NCBI GenBank assembly: GCA_002422505.1
Contig: DIVX01000094.1
Span: 1-27,879, forward strand
Reading direction: 5' to 3'
Source: Desulfovibrio sp. UBA6121
GTDB taxonomy: Bacteria > Desulfobacterota > Desulfovibrionia > Desulfovibrionales > Desulfovibrionaceae
Length of the DNA stretch: 27,879 nt
Made by a program: the position numbers and the translations under genes. Shown here piece after piece: positions 15,661-22,488 of this stretch. Within the stretch, counting starts at the first letter, position 1. The number at the start of each line of letters is the position of its first letter. The notes beneath the pieces are model-generated. The model did not search any database and was not told where the DNA came from. It saw only the letters and a program-made list of their open reading frames with translations.

Positions 15661-16203
15661 TTAGGCTGTTGCAACTGGTGCGGCCGAGACTTGGCGCGCG
15701 CCCAGCAGCATCAAAAGTTCACCGGCGGCCATGGGCGCGGCCTCGGGCAGGGCGCCGTCCTCCAGCGCGGCCTGCAGCGCCGCCAGCGCTCCCTGGCCTT
15801 TGCTTTCGGTCTGATTGGCGAACACGTGGTGCGCGCCCTTGCGCAAGAGCACGGACTCGGTCCCCTCCAGCACCAGGGCCTTCAAAAGCGCGGGCCAGGC
15901 CTCCTGGCCAAAGTCGCTCAAGGCCTCGGCTGCCAGCCAGATGACGTCCGAGTCGCTGTCTTCCAGCGCCGCAACCAGGGCCGGAATGGCTCTGACCTGG
16001 CCGATGGCTCCAAGGGCCTTGGCCGCTTCCCAGCGCACCTGCTTCGACTTGGCGTTTTCCAAGGCCCGCGCCAGCGGGCCGACGGCCTTGCCGCCCAGGG
16101 CCACAAGGGCCTCCCTGGCGCTTTGGCGCAGCATGCCGTCATCGCTTTCAAGGGCCTTCAGGTGGCCTTCCAGCACTGTGCTGGCAACTATTTGCTTGCT
16201 CAT
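15661..16203 (-). CDS. HEAT-repeat protein
   Basis: Protein of 180 residues without signal peptide. It has about four HEAT-like helical repeats: LRQSAREALVALGGKAVGPLARAL, VRWEAAKALGAIGQVRAIPALVAAL, and VIWLAAEALSDFGQEAWPALLKAL, plus a more degenerate last one. Such proteins are scaffolds for protein contacts; resemblance to PBS-lyase HEAT repeats does not imply lyase activity. GGAGG lies 7 bases before the ATG at 16203. A longer frame to 16563 crosses the operator repeats and is rejected. It is the first gene of the second stress cluster and sits 217 bases from a palindromic site facing it. Confidence 0.88.
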   Translation of the reverse strand: MSKQIVASTVLEGHLKALESDDGMLRQSAREALVALGGKAVGPLARALENAKSKQVRWEAAKALGAIGQVRAIPALVAALEDSDSDVIWLAAEALSDFGQEAWPALLKALVLEGTESVLLRKGAHHVFANQTESKGQGALAALQAALEDGALPEAAPMAAGELLMLLGARQVSAAPVATA

Positions 16204-16419
16204 GTCGTTACCTCCAAGGCAGTTGACGCGCGCGCAACGGATGCCCGGCTGCCTTGCTGAAAGCACCCGTTCACCGGGGTGCCGAGCCAGACTGCCCAGA
16301 AAGGCCGCTGATTCTAAATGTTGTGCCTCGCCTGCTCCGCTTTGCGCTGGGGAAACCGGCACCCCCCAAAAAAGGGAAGAGCCATGGTCTGGAGGATGGA
16401 CGAGAAAGTGCAGCCAGTC

Positions 16420-16435
16420 GGTGCGCTGTCGCGCA
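16420..16435 (-). promoter_or_regulatory. 16-bp palindromic site, copy 3
   Basis: The minus strand reads TGCGCGACAGCGCACC, identical to copies 1 and 6. It faces the HEAT-GlsB-BON-CsbD cluster. A conserved segment (AGACCATGG here, CGACTATGG at the first cluster) starts 30 bases downstream and could include a -10 element. Confidence 0.6.
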
Positions 16436-16493
16436 TAAGGAAGCATCTCTTTGAGGAAGCAGAAGCAGCGGCGGCGGAAAATGTGGCGCAGTA

Positions 16494-16509
16494 TGCGTGA
16501 CAGCGCACC
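16494..16509 (+). promoter_or_regulatory. 16-bp palindromic site, copy 4
   Basis: Reads TGCGTGACAGCGCACC, 15 of 16 matching copies 1, 3 and 6. Its end lies 82 bases before the ATG of the small protein gene at 16592; the matching site before the second unit is 81 bases from its ATG. GAATACC starts 30 bases downstream, matching TCATACC at the same offset in the second unit. Confidence 0.6.
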
Positions 16510-16591
16510 GACACGCTCATGGTTCCCGGCCATTGTCAGAATACCGAGGACTCGCGATTTCACGAGCCACGGCTACAACTGGAGGCCAGAC

Positions 16592-16885
16592 ATGAACACC
16601 CCCACCGCACGAAACACCATAGGCCTTCCCGCGCAGCAAAACCACAAGGCCCACGCGCATCCGCTTGGCGCTGCGGGCACTGGCGTGAAGGACACGGACG
16701 CCCTGGAAGGCGCGAGCAGCGCCGACGCCGGGGCGCAAACGTCCTCACGCCCGGCAAGACAGGAAACAGCCCCGGCGAGAATTCCCAAGGGGCCTTTCAA
16801 GATCATGACCATACCGCAGGCCTGGTACAACTCGCTTCATGCCGCGCCGCCGACCGCTGGCGGAGCAGACAAGGAGCGTGGCTAG
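16592..16885 (+). CDS. Small Ala/Pro/Gly-rich protein, probably disordered
   Basis: Protein of 97 residues with no recognised domain, signal peptide or membrane segment. Low-complexity Ala/Gly/Thr/His sequence is followed by a more ordered-looking IPKGPFKIMTIPQAWYNSL near residues 65-83. The start is well supported by GGAGG 7 bases before the ATG. It heads a unit that continues to a three-BON lipoprotein, and occupies the same place as the 86-residue protein at 19253. The two protein sequences do not align convincingly even though their upstream regions do. Confidence 0.65.
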   Translation: MNTPTARNTIGLPAQQNHKAHAHPLGAAGTGVKDTDALEGASSADAGAQTSSRPARQETAPARIPKGPFKIMTIPQAWYNSLHAAPPTAGGADKERG

Positions 16886-16886
16886 C

Positions 16887-17081
16887 ATGTGCTTTCCCTG
16901 CGAGACCGGAGGCGCGACGAGTCGGGCGCAGCCTGTTTTGCCCGCAGCCCAGTGGAAACAGCGGGCGGAAGAAGCGCCGGGCGCAAGCGTGACGGAACGC
17001 AGGCGGGAAGCCCGGTTTGGCGCGTGCCTCAGGCCTGGCGCGGCCCAGAAGCTGATCAAGAGCTTTGTTGAAAGCTATTAA
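16887..17081 (+). CDS. Possible small Cys-containing protein
   Basis: Possible 64-residue protein starting MCFPCETGGATSRAQP and ending IKSFVESY. Its ATG is 1 base after the stop of the preceding gene, with AAGGAG 10 bases upstream, so coupling is plausible. It is rich in Arg, Ala and Glu, and has no known domain. The CFPC motif could bind metal, but only two Cys are present there plus one later. The remaining 133 bases to the BON gene show nothing else. Confidence 0.4.
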   Translation: MCFPCETGGATSRAQPVLPAAQWKQRAEEAPGASVTERRREARFGACLRPGAAQKLIKSFVESY

Positions 17082-17214
17082 CGCCAAGCGCAGTCGGGCG
17101 GTCGGCATCTGCTTTCCCGCCAAGCCGGAAGCCTCACCACCGGGGCCCGGCCTTCCCGGCAGAACCGGGCGCAGCCGCCCTCGCTTCATCACCTTTCACC
17201 ACACGGAGTACCGT

Positions 17215-18048
17215 ATGAACGCATGTTCCAGAAAATTGATGCTCGCCTCTGGCCTGGCCTTGTCGCTGGCTGCAACAGGTTGCAGCGGCCTGGGGGATTC
17301 GAATGCCCAAACAATCGCCGATGCGCGCCAGGAAGGCCAGATTTGGACGACCTACGCCCTGAGCCCCTACCTGCGCGCCAACAACATCGGCGTGGCTGTT
17401 CTCAAGGGCAAGGCCACCTTGTCCGGCACGGTTGAGGAAGCCGTCAACAAGGAGCTGGCCACGGAGATCGCCCTCGGCGTTGAGGGCATCAAGGACGTGG
17501 ACAACAGGATCGTGGTCCAGGCCGATTACGTGCCGCCCAAGTCAGCCACGGACCGCAGCTACGCCGAGATCATCGACGACAGCGCCATCACCGCCGCCAT
17601 CAGGTCCAAGCTGGTGTGGAGCAAAAACACCGACGGCCTGGAAAGCAGGATAACGACCAAGGCCGGCAAGGTGACTTTGAGCGGCAACGCCGACAGCGGC
17701 GCGGCCAAGGAGTTGGCGGGCCGCCTGGCGCAGAATACGCGGGGCGTTTCCTCGGTGGATAATCAGCTTGTGGTCACCGGGATCAAGCCGCTGTTGGCCA
17801 GCCCCTTGGAAGGCACCCAGCAAAAGGCCGGAACCGACATCTCCGACAGTTGGATAACGACCAAGGTGAAGTCCACTTTCCTCTACTCCAGCAATGTCTC
17901 CGGCTCCGATATCGCCGTCAGCACCAATAGCGGCATCGTCACCCTGACCGGCAAGGTCAAGAGCGGGGCGGAACGCGCCCTGGCGATCGAGCTGGCGCAG
18001 AACGTGCGCGGGGTCAAGGGCGTGCGCACCAAGGGGCTCACGTCGTAA
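17215..18048 (+). CDS. Lipoprotein with three BON domains, copy 1
   Basis: Protein of 277 residues. The signal peptide ends in the lipobox AATGC (Cys22). Three BON domains follow (about 38-103, 118-188 and 205-276), each with a GxVTLSGxV-like core: KATLSGTVEEAV, KVTLSGNADSGA, IVTLTGKVKSGA. The lead-in ARQEGQIWTTYALSPYLRANN is nearly identical in the second copy at 19641. The start at 17215 has CGGAG 5 bases upstream; a longer frame to 17065 covers the spacer. BON proteins of OsmY type protect the envelope under osmotic stress, and a similar role is likely. Confidence 0.92.
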   Translation: MNACSRKLMLASGLALSLAATGCSGLGDSNAQTIADARQEGQIWTTYALSPYLRANNIGVAVLKGKATLSGTVEEAVNKELATEIALGVEGIKDVDNRIVVQADYVPPKSATDRSYAEIIDDSAITAAIRSKLVWSKNTDGLESRITTKAGKVTLSGNADSGAAKELAGRLAQNTRGVSSVDNQLVVTGIKPLLASPLEGTQQKAGTDISDSWITTKVKSTFLYSSNVSGSDIAVSTNSGIVTLTGKVKSGAERALAIELAQNVRGVKGVRTKGLTS

Positions 18049-18133
18049 TTCCGGCACAACAGGCCGCGCGGCGCGGGGTTCGCCGTTCCGCGCGTAGTTC
18101 CAGGAATATGCAGCCAAGAAGGTGGAAGAACGA

Positions 18134-18250
18134 ATGGAGCTCATTACGATCATGCTGGCGGGGCTGCTGCTGGCTGCCGCAGCCGCGCGCGCAAAGCCCC
18201 CGGCCACGGAAACCGCCGACAAGGACGAACCGAGAGGCCAACCGGAATAA
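18134..18250 (+). CDS. Possible 38-residue secreted or membrane peptide
   Basis: A short frame MELITIMLAGLLLAAAAARA followed by a polar KPPATETADKDEP tail looks like a signal peptide or single membrane helix with a charged end. AAGGTGG lies about 9 bases before the ATG. It sits 85 bases after the BON gene and just before a terminator hairpin. No family is recognised; it could be chance. Confidence 0.4.
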   Translation: MELITIMLAGLLLAAAAARAKPPATETADKDEPRGQPE

Positions 18251-18272
18251 AGGCAGGCCGCCCCGCCCTATG

Positions 18273-18289
18273 CGCGGCTCCCGCGTTTT
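18273..18289 (+). terminator. Short intrinsic terminator of the first three-BON unit
   Basis: CGCGG (18273-18277), loop CTC, CCGCG (18281-18285), then TTTT. It lies in the 54-base gap between the small + frame and the stop of the convergent Crp gene. Confidence 0.5.
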
Positions 18290-18304
18290 AAACCCTCACA
18301 GCCT

Positions 18305-19024
18305 CTAGACGGGAGCCAGATACGGCAGCAGGCGGTCGGTCTCTTTTTTGACCACCGCGTAGCACTCGCAGCACAGCGCCTCGAGCCTGGGGCGGTCCAG
18401 CACGGCGATGTGCCCGCGGCTGTATTCGATGACCCCCAGCTTTTGCAGCTTGCCTGCGGCCTCGGTGACGCCCTCGCGCCGGACGCCGAGCATGTTGGCG
18501 ATAAGCTCCTGGGTCATGCTCAGCTGGTTGTCCGACAGCCGGTCGAGGGAAAGCAGCAGCCAGCGGCACAGCTGCTGGTCGATTGAATGGTGGCGGTTAC
18601 ACACCGCAGTCTGGGCCATTTGGGTGATGAGCGCCTGGGTGTAGCGCAGCATCAGCAGCAGCAGCCCGGTGTGGCGGCTGCACTCGTCCTTGAAGGTCTG
18701 CCCGAGCAGACGGTAGGCGTGGCCCGCGCTCTGCACTATGGCCCGGCTGGAGGTGCTTTCCCCGCCCATGAACAAGGCCACGCCGATGACGCCCTCGTTG
18801 CCCACCACGGAAATCTCGGCGGAGGAGCCGTTCTCCATGACGTAGAGAAGCGAGACGATGGAATTGGTGGGGAAATAGACATGGCGCATGGTGTCGCCGG
18901 ATTCGTAAAGCACCATGCCAAGGGGCATGGGCACCAGCTCAAGCTTCGGCAGCAGGCGGTCAAACACTTCCGCAGGCAGGGCATTCAGCAAATGGTTCTG
19001 CTTTGGCTTGGGGGGCTTGGACAT
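18305..19024 (-). CDS. Crp/Fnr-family transcription regulator, paralogue 1
   Basis: Protein of 239 residues. An N-terminal cupin-like sensor domain (about 20-145) contains GMVLYESGDTMRHVYFPTNSIVSLL and VVGNEGVIGVALFMGG, followed by a C-terminal HTH_Crp domain (ELIANMLGVRREGVTEAAGKL, then VIEYSRGHIAVLDRP). The cAMP-contact pattern of E. coli CRP and the Cys cluster of FNR are absent, so the ligand is unknown. The start at 19024 (MSKPPKPKQNHLL) matches the start of the close paralogue at 23424-24152; Mets at 19027 and 19033 are alternatives. About 20 of 205 aligned residues differ between the two. A palindrome lies 69 bases upstream, suggesting autoregulation. Confidence 0.92.
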   Translation of the reverse strand: MSKPPKPKQNHLLNALPAEVFDRLLPKLELVPMPLGMVLYESGDTMRHVYFPTNSIVSLLYVMENGSSAEISVVGNEGVIGVALFMGGESTSSRAIVQSAGHAYRLLGQTFKDECSRHTGLLLLMLRYTQALITQMAQTAVCNRHHSIDQQLCRWLLLSLDRLSDNQLSMTQELIANMLGVRREGVTEAAGKLQKLGVIEYSRGHIAVLDRPRLEALCCECYAVVKKETDRLLPYLAPV

Positions 19025-19086
19025 CATTACCATCCTTGGGATTAGTGAAACCTCACAGTTAGTTGCATTCTATTCAGATGCGCGGC

Positions 19087-19114
19087 CCAGTCTGTGCGGT
19101 AGCGCACAGACTGG
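19087..19114. promoter_or_regulatory. Extended palindrome before Crp gene 1 (16-bp site, copy 5)
   Basis: CCAGTCTGTGCG (19087-19098) is perfectly complementary to CGCACAGACTGG (19103-19114) around GTAG. The inner 16 bases (19093-19108) read TGTGCGGTAGCGCACA, 12 of 16 matching TGCGCGACAGCGCACC. It lies 63-90 bases before the Crp gene start, a typical operator position, though as RNA it would also form a hairpin. Confidence 0.6.
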
Positions 19115-19155
19115 AGGAGGCGGATCACGCGGACCCGAAAATACTTTACGACCTA

Positions 19156-19171
19156 TGCGCGACAGCGCACC
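19156..19171 (+). promoter_or_regulatory. 16-bp palindromic site, copy 6
   Basis: TGCGCGACAGCGCACC, identical to copies 1 and 3. Its end lies 81 bases before the ATG at 19253. The bases between match those after copy 4 (GCCATTGT, ATACC, CTCGC, GGCT and the GGAGG ribosome site, in order and at nearly constant spacing), so palindrome and leader were probably duplicated together. Confidence 0.6.
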
Positions 19172-19252
19172 GACGACATGCGCAACGTTTGCCATTGTGA
19201 TCATACCAAGCCCTCGCAATGACGCGTGGCATGGCTCTATTCGGAGGTCATT

Positions 19253-19513
19253 ATGAAAAAGCCCTTTGACAAGAAATCCACCAGCGGCCTCGCCAAAAAG
19301 CCCGAAAAGCCCCAGCTTCCCGTGCCCGGAACCGGCACAGGCCCGGATGTGCGGCAGGACCGCGCGCCCCAGCCCAAGCACAAGGGCAAGAAGGCCGCCG
19401 TGGGCAACATGCCCAGAATCTCCGTCCGTTCGCCACATACCGTTTGCGGCGAAGGCTTTCCCTGCATGGGCGCCTTCGGGGCGGACAGCACCCATGGCCT
19501 GGAGCACAACTAG
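19253..19513 (+). CDS. Small Lys/Pro/Gly-rich protein, probably disordered
   Basis: Protein of 86 residues. The first half is basic and Pro/Gly-rich (KKPFDKKSTSGLAKKPEKPQ), so probably disordered. The second half has a few hydrophobic and Cys residues (SPHTVCGEGFPCMGAFGAD). No known domain, signal peptide or helix. GGAGG lies 6 bases before the ATG. It heads the second three-BON unit, equivalent in position to the gene at 16592, and is divergent from Crp gene 1. Confidence 0.7.
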   Translation: MKKPFDKKSTSGLAKKPEKPQLPVPGTGTGPDVRQDRAPQPKHKGKKAAVGNMPRISVRSPHTVCGEGFPCMGAFGADSTHGLEHN

Positions 19514-19640
19514 AGCGGGCCAGCGCGCCTGCCCTGCCCGTGAAAACCGCCCGGCAAGCGGCCGCAACCTCTTTCCCCAGCGACCAGAAGCACCGGCAGA
19601 ACATGGGCCGGCTGCAACACTCTCGACATGGAGCAACAGC

Positions 19641-20453
19641 ATGACCCTGCTTTTACGGAAATTCACGCTCGCAGCCGGGCTTGTGCTGGTGCTTCTTTCG
19701 CTCCCCGGCGTCGCCGCCGCCGATTCGGTGTCTCAGGATATCGTCGATGCACGGCAGGAGCGGCAGATCTGGACAACTTACGCTCTGAGCCCCTACCTGC
19801 GCGCCAACAATCTTGTGGCCCTTGTGCAAAGCGGTCGGGTGCGGCTTACGGGCACAGTGGCCGAGCTTGCCGAAAAGGACTTGGCCGAGGTCATCGCCAC
19901 CGAAGTGACAGGCATTCAAGATGTGGACAACCAGATAATGGTGCAGCCAGGCTTTGTGCCCGCACAACAGACCACGGAACGCAGCTACGGCGAGGCCATT
20001 GATGACGCCGCAGTGACCCTCGAGGTCCGGTCCAAGCTTGCCTGGAGCAAGTCGCTCCAGGGCCTGCATGCACTCATCGATACGACCAGAGGCCGGGTGC
20101 GGCTGCGCGGCGTGACCAACAGCCAGTTGGCCAAGAGCCTCGCCGGGTGGCTGGCGGAAACCACACGCGGTGTAGCGGCGGTGGACAATCAGCTAACCGT
20201 CACCGGCGTGCCCGTTTTCCGGCCGGAAGACAACTCCGGCCAGGTCATCAACGATGCCTGGATCACGGCCAAGGTGCGCTCCACCCTTCTCTACTCTCTC
20301 AGCGCCGCAGCAGACATCAGCGTCAGCACCATCGGGGGCGACGTGACCCTGACCGGCAAGGCCAAGAGCGGAGCCGAACGGGCCTTGGTCATAGAGCTTG
20401 CGCAGACTGTGCGCGGCGTCAGGAGCGTGAATCTGCAAGGGTATACGTTTTAG
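19641..20453 (+). CDS. Exported protein with three BON domains, copy 2
   Basis: Protein of 270 residues. The signal peptide has core LAAGLVLVLLSLPG and likely cleavage after VAAA, and unlike copy 1 has no lipobox Cys. Three BON domains follow at about 31-95, 112-180 and 198-269. It shares the lead-in ARQERQIWTTYALSPYLRANN, the linker TTERSYGEAIDDAAVT and the end AKSGAERALVIELAQTVRGV with copy 1, so the two are paralogues. The loss of the lipobox would make this a soluble periplasmic form. The start at 19641 has GGAG 8 bases upstream; the longer frame to 19266 runs through the preceding gene in another frame. Confidence 0.92.
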   Translation: MTLLLRKFTLAAGLVLVLLSLPGVAAADSVSQDIVDARQERQIWTTYALSPYLRANNLVALVQSGRVRLTGTVAELAEKDLAEVIATEVTGIQDVDNQIMVQPGFVPAQQTTERSYGEAIDDAAVTLEVRSKLAWSKSLQGLHALIDTTRGRVRLRGVTNSQLAKSLAGWLAETTRGVAAVDNQLTVTGVPVFRPEDNSGQVINDAWITAKVRSTLLYSLSAAADISVSTIGGDVTLTGKAKSGAERALVIELAQTVRGVRSVNLQGYTF

Positions 20454-20617
20454 CACGACGAGAGTTCAAGCCGCCAAAGGTTATGCCACAAGCCGGGGCC
20501 GCCCCGCCCCTACCGTCGGCACACCTTCTTTACCTGCAAGGGCGCGGCTTCTGCTTCTTCTTGGCCTTGGCCGAAACCAGGCGCACCAGCCATAACCGCA
20601 ACACACGGAGCACAGGC

Positions 20618-21055
20618 ATGAAACGCAGAACAGCCCTCATGGCGACAGCGGCGGCGATGCTCTGCCTCTTTGCCTCCACGGCCCTGGCCCAGCACACGCG
20701 CGCAGAAGGCCAAGCCGCCATGCCCGTGGGGCCGGTCATGGAGCGCCACGACAGCGGCATGCGGCTGCTCGGCGTCTCGCCGGAGAAACGCGATGCCATC
20801 CGCCTTATTCAGGGCGACTACAGCGACAGGCTGTTCCGCCTGCACCAGGACATCTACGCCAAGAGCGCGGCGTTGAACGCCATCATGCTGCAGCCCCAGC
20901 CGGACACCATCGCCGCCAAGGCCGTTTCCAGGGAGATAGCCACCCTGCGGGTGGAAGAGATGGACCTGCTGATTGAGATGCATGCGCGCATCGCCAGGGA
21001 AACCGGCGTGCGCATGCCCATGGGCACCGGCGCGGAAAAGATGATGAGGAACTAG
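20618..21055 (+). CDS. Spy/CpxP/ZraP-like periplasmic protein
   Basis: Protein of 145 residues. A signal peptide (ALMATAAAMLCLFASTALAQ, cleavage after ALA) precedes an all-helical domain. The helices (EKRDAIRLIQGDYSDRLFRLHQDIYAKSAALNAIM and AKAVSREIATLRVEEMDLLIEMHARIARETGV) match the ZraP/CnrR/Spy pattern of metal-responsive or chaperone proteins with an L-x-x-L-N/K-AL-L motif. Several Met and His residues near both ends could bind metal. CGGAG lies 8 bases before the ATG at 20618. It follows the second three-BON gene after 164 bases in which I see no further gene or clear terminator. Confidence 0.75.
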   Translation: MKRRTALMATAAAMLCLFASTALAQHTRAEGQAAMPVGPVMERHDSGMRLLGVSPEKRDAIRLIQGDYSDRLFRLHQDIYAKSAALNAIMLQPQPDTIAAKAVSREIATLRVEEMDLLIEMHARIARETGVRMPMGTGAEKMMRN

Positions 21056-21155
21056 CCCGTGCCAAAGGCGGCAACTCTTTCATGGCATTTTGCGGTCGCG
21101 AATCCTCTCTGTACGCGGCCACCTCTGAACACCCTGCAATTTTAGGAGACATTCT

Positions 21156-22217
21156 ATGAGTATGCGCAAGAGCCTTCTTTCCACAATGTTATTGGCCTCC
21201 CTCGTGGTGCTGGCCATGGCCTTTCCGGCCCAGGCCGAAACCCTGCGCCCCAAGGTCGACAACTTCATCCTGCTTTTCGACCACTCCGGCTCCATGGTTC
21301 TGAGCAGCCCCCAGTACAGCGAGCACAAGCTCAAGCTGGCCAAGGAGCTTGCCGCCAGAATGAACGCCGAGATTCCTGAGCTGGGCTACAAGAGCGGCGT
21401 GAACACCTTTGCTCCCTCGGCCACGCAGCTGGCCCCCATCACCTTCCGCAGGGCCGCCGTGGCTCCCGCCATCGCCTCCATCGACACCACCTATGACCCG
21501 TTCAACCGCATAACCCCCCTGGGTTTCGGCCTGGACAACATCGACCCCGTGCTGGCCACTTTGCAGGGCAGCACCGCGCTGATCATCTTCACCGACGGCA
21601 ACTCCAATTACGGCAGCGATCCCGTTGCTGAAGCCCAGGCTCTGTACAACAAGTACCCCAAGCTGTGCATCCATGTCGTCAGCTATGCGGACAAGGACCA
21701 CGGCAGGGAAGTTGTGCAGCAGATTCGCGGCCTGAAGGGCTGCACTGTTGCGGGCGACCCCAAGGCCCTGGGCAGCGATGCAGGCATGAAGCAGTTTGTG
21801 CGCGACGTGTTCTACACCGTTGTTCCTGAAGAAACCGCCGCCCGCACCGTCACTCCCGCCATTGTTCCCGCCGCCGGCGCGTGCGAATCCATCACCTTCG
21901 GCAACCTGAACTTCGGCTTCGACAAGTTCCTGATCACCAAGGAAATGGAGCCCGCCCTGGAGCAGGCCTCCACCCTCTTGAAGGATTCCAGCTGCAGAAG
22001 CTTCACCATCACCGGCCACACGGACAGCGTGGGCACCGATGCGTACAACCAGAAGCTCTCCGAACGCCGCGCCAATTCCGTGGCCAAGTGGATCATGCAG
22101 AAGGGCTACAAGGGTCAGCTGAACATCGTCGGCAAGGGCAAGAGCATGCCCAAGTTCGACAATGGCACCACCGACGGCCGCCATTTGAACCGCCGCGTGG
22201 AAATCACCACCAACTAA
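21156..22217 (+). CDS. Periplasmic VWA-OmpA fusion protein
   Basis: Protein of 353 residues. The signal peptide (LLASLVVLAMAFPAQA) is followed by a von Willebrand factor A domain (about 33-220) with the metal site DHSGSM and the later TDG in IIFTDGNSN. A C-terminal OmpA peptidoglycan-binding domain (about 243-353) has NLNFGFDKFLI, ITGHTDSVGTDAYNQKLSERRANSV and GKGKSMP, including the Asp and Arg that bind diaminopimelate in the family. It probably tethers to peptidoglycan while the VWA domain binds a metal-dependent partner. AGGAG lies 7 bases before the ATG. A perfect 11-bp hairpin follows the stop. Confidence 0.92.
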   Translation: MSMRKSLLSTMLLASLVVLAMAFPAQAETLRPKVDNFILLFDHSGSMVLSSPQYSEHKLKLAKELAARMNAEIPELGYKSGVNTFAPSATQLAPITFRRAAVAPAIASIDTTYDPFNRITPLGFGLDNIDPVLATLQGSTALIIFTDGNSNYGSDPVAEAQALYNKYPKLCIHVVSYADKDHGREVVQQIRGLKGCTVAGDPKALGSDAGMKQFVRDVFYTVVPEETAARTVTPAIVPAAGACESITFGNLNFGFDKFLITKEMEPALEQASTLLKDSSCRSFTITGHTDSVGTDAYNQKLSERRANSVAKWIMQKGYKGQLNIVGKGKSMPKFDNGTTDGRHLNRRVEITTN

Positions 22218-22234
22218 TCTCCCCCTCCTTGAAA

Positions 22235-22264
22235 GGGCTGCGGAATGGAACGGTTCCGCAGCCC
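22235..22264 (+). terminator. 11-bp perfect hairpin after the VWA-OmpA gene
   Basis: GGGCTGCGGAA (22235-22245) is complementary to TTCCGCAGCCC (22254-22264) around an 8-base loop, 18 bases past the stop. No T-run follows, so it may be factor-dependent or stabilising. Confidence 0.5.
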
Positions 22265-22392
22265 GCGACACACACCACCGCAACGCGTACCGCCGCTTTA
22301 GTCTCTTGCCTTCCTTCCTCCAACTGCCCTCTGTCTGACGCTCCGGCCAACGCCGGGCTCAGGCGGGGGGCAGCCTCCGTGTGAAGCCCCGC

Positions 22393-22430
22393 AAAAAAGC
22401 CCCCGGCAGCATGTCTGAGCGGCCAGGGGC
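22393..22430 (-). terminator. Intrinsic terminator of Crp gene 2
   Basis: On the minus strand GCCCCTGGC pairs with GCCGGGGGC (9 pairs, one G-T) around a 14-base loop and is followed immediately by six T (A-run 22393-22398). It lies about 58 bases past the Crp gene 2 stop. The rest of 22265-22488 shows nothing further. Confidence 0.75.
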
Positions 22431-22488
22431 AGTGTGTACGGGGCACACGGGGGGCGGTGGCGCTTGCGCCGGACACGCTCCTGCGTGA

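Larger units (their letters stand above)
16204..16591. promoter_or_regulatory. Divergent control region between HEAT gene and disordered-protein gene
   Basis: These 388 bases contain two palindromic sites facing opposite ways (16420 on -, 16494 on +), 58 bases apart. Each is followed on its own strand by a block also found at another locus: the - block matches 12157-12221, and the + block matches 19156-19253. I see no gene inside; short frames here translate the repeats. Confidence 0.65.

Noticed and set aside
12206..19171. The repeats as a CRISPR array or insertion sequence
   Set aside because: Copies are in both orientations, irregularly spaced, next to promoters, and no cas gene or transposase is present.
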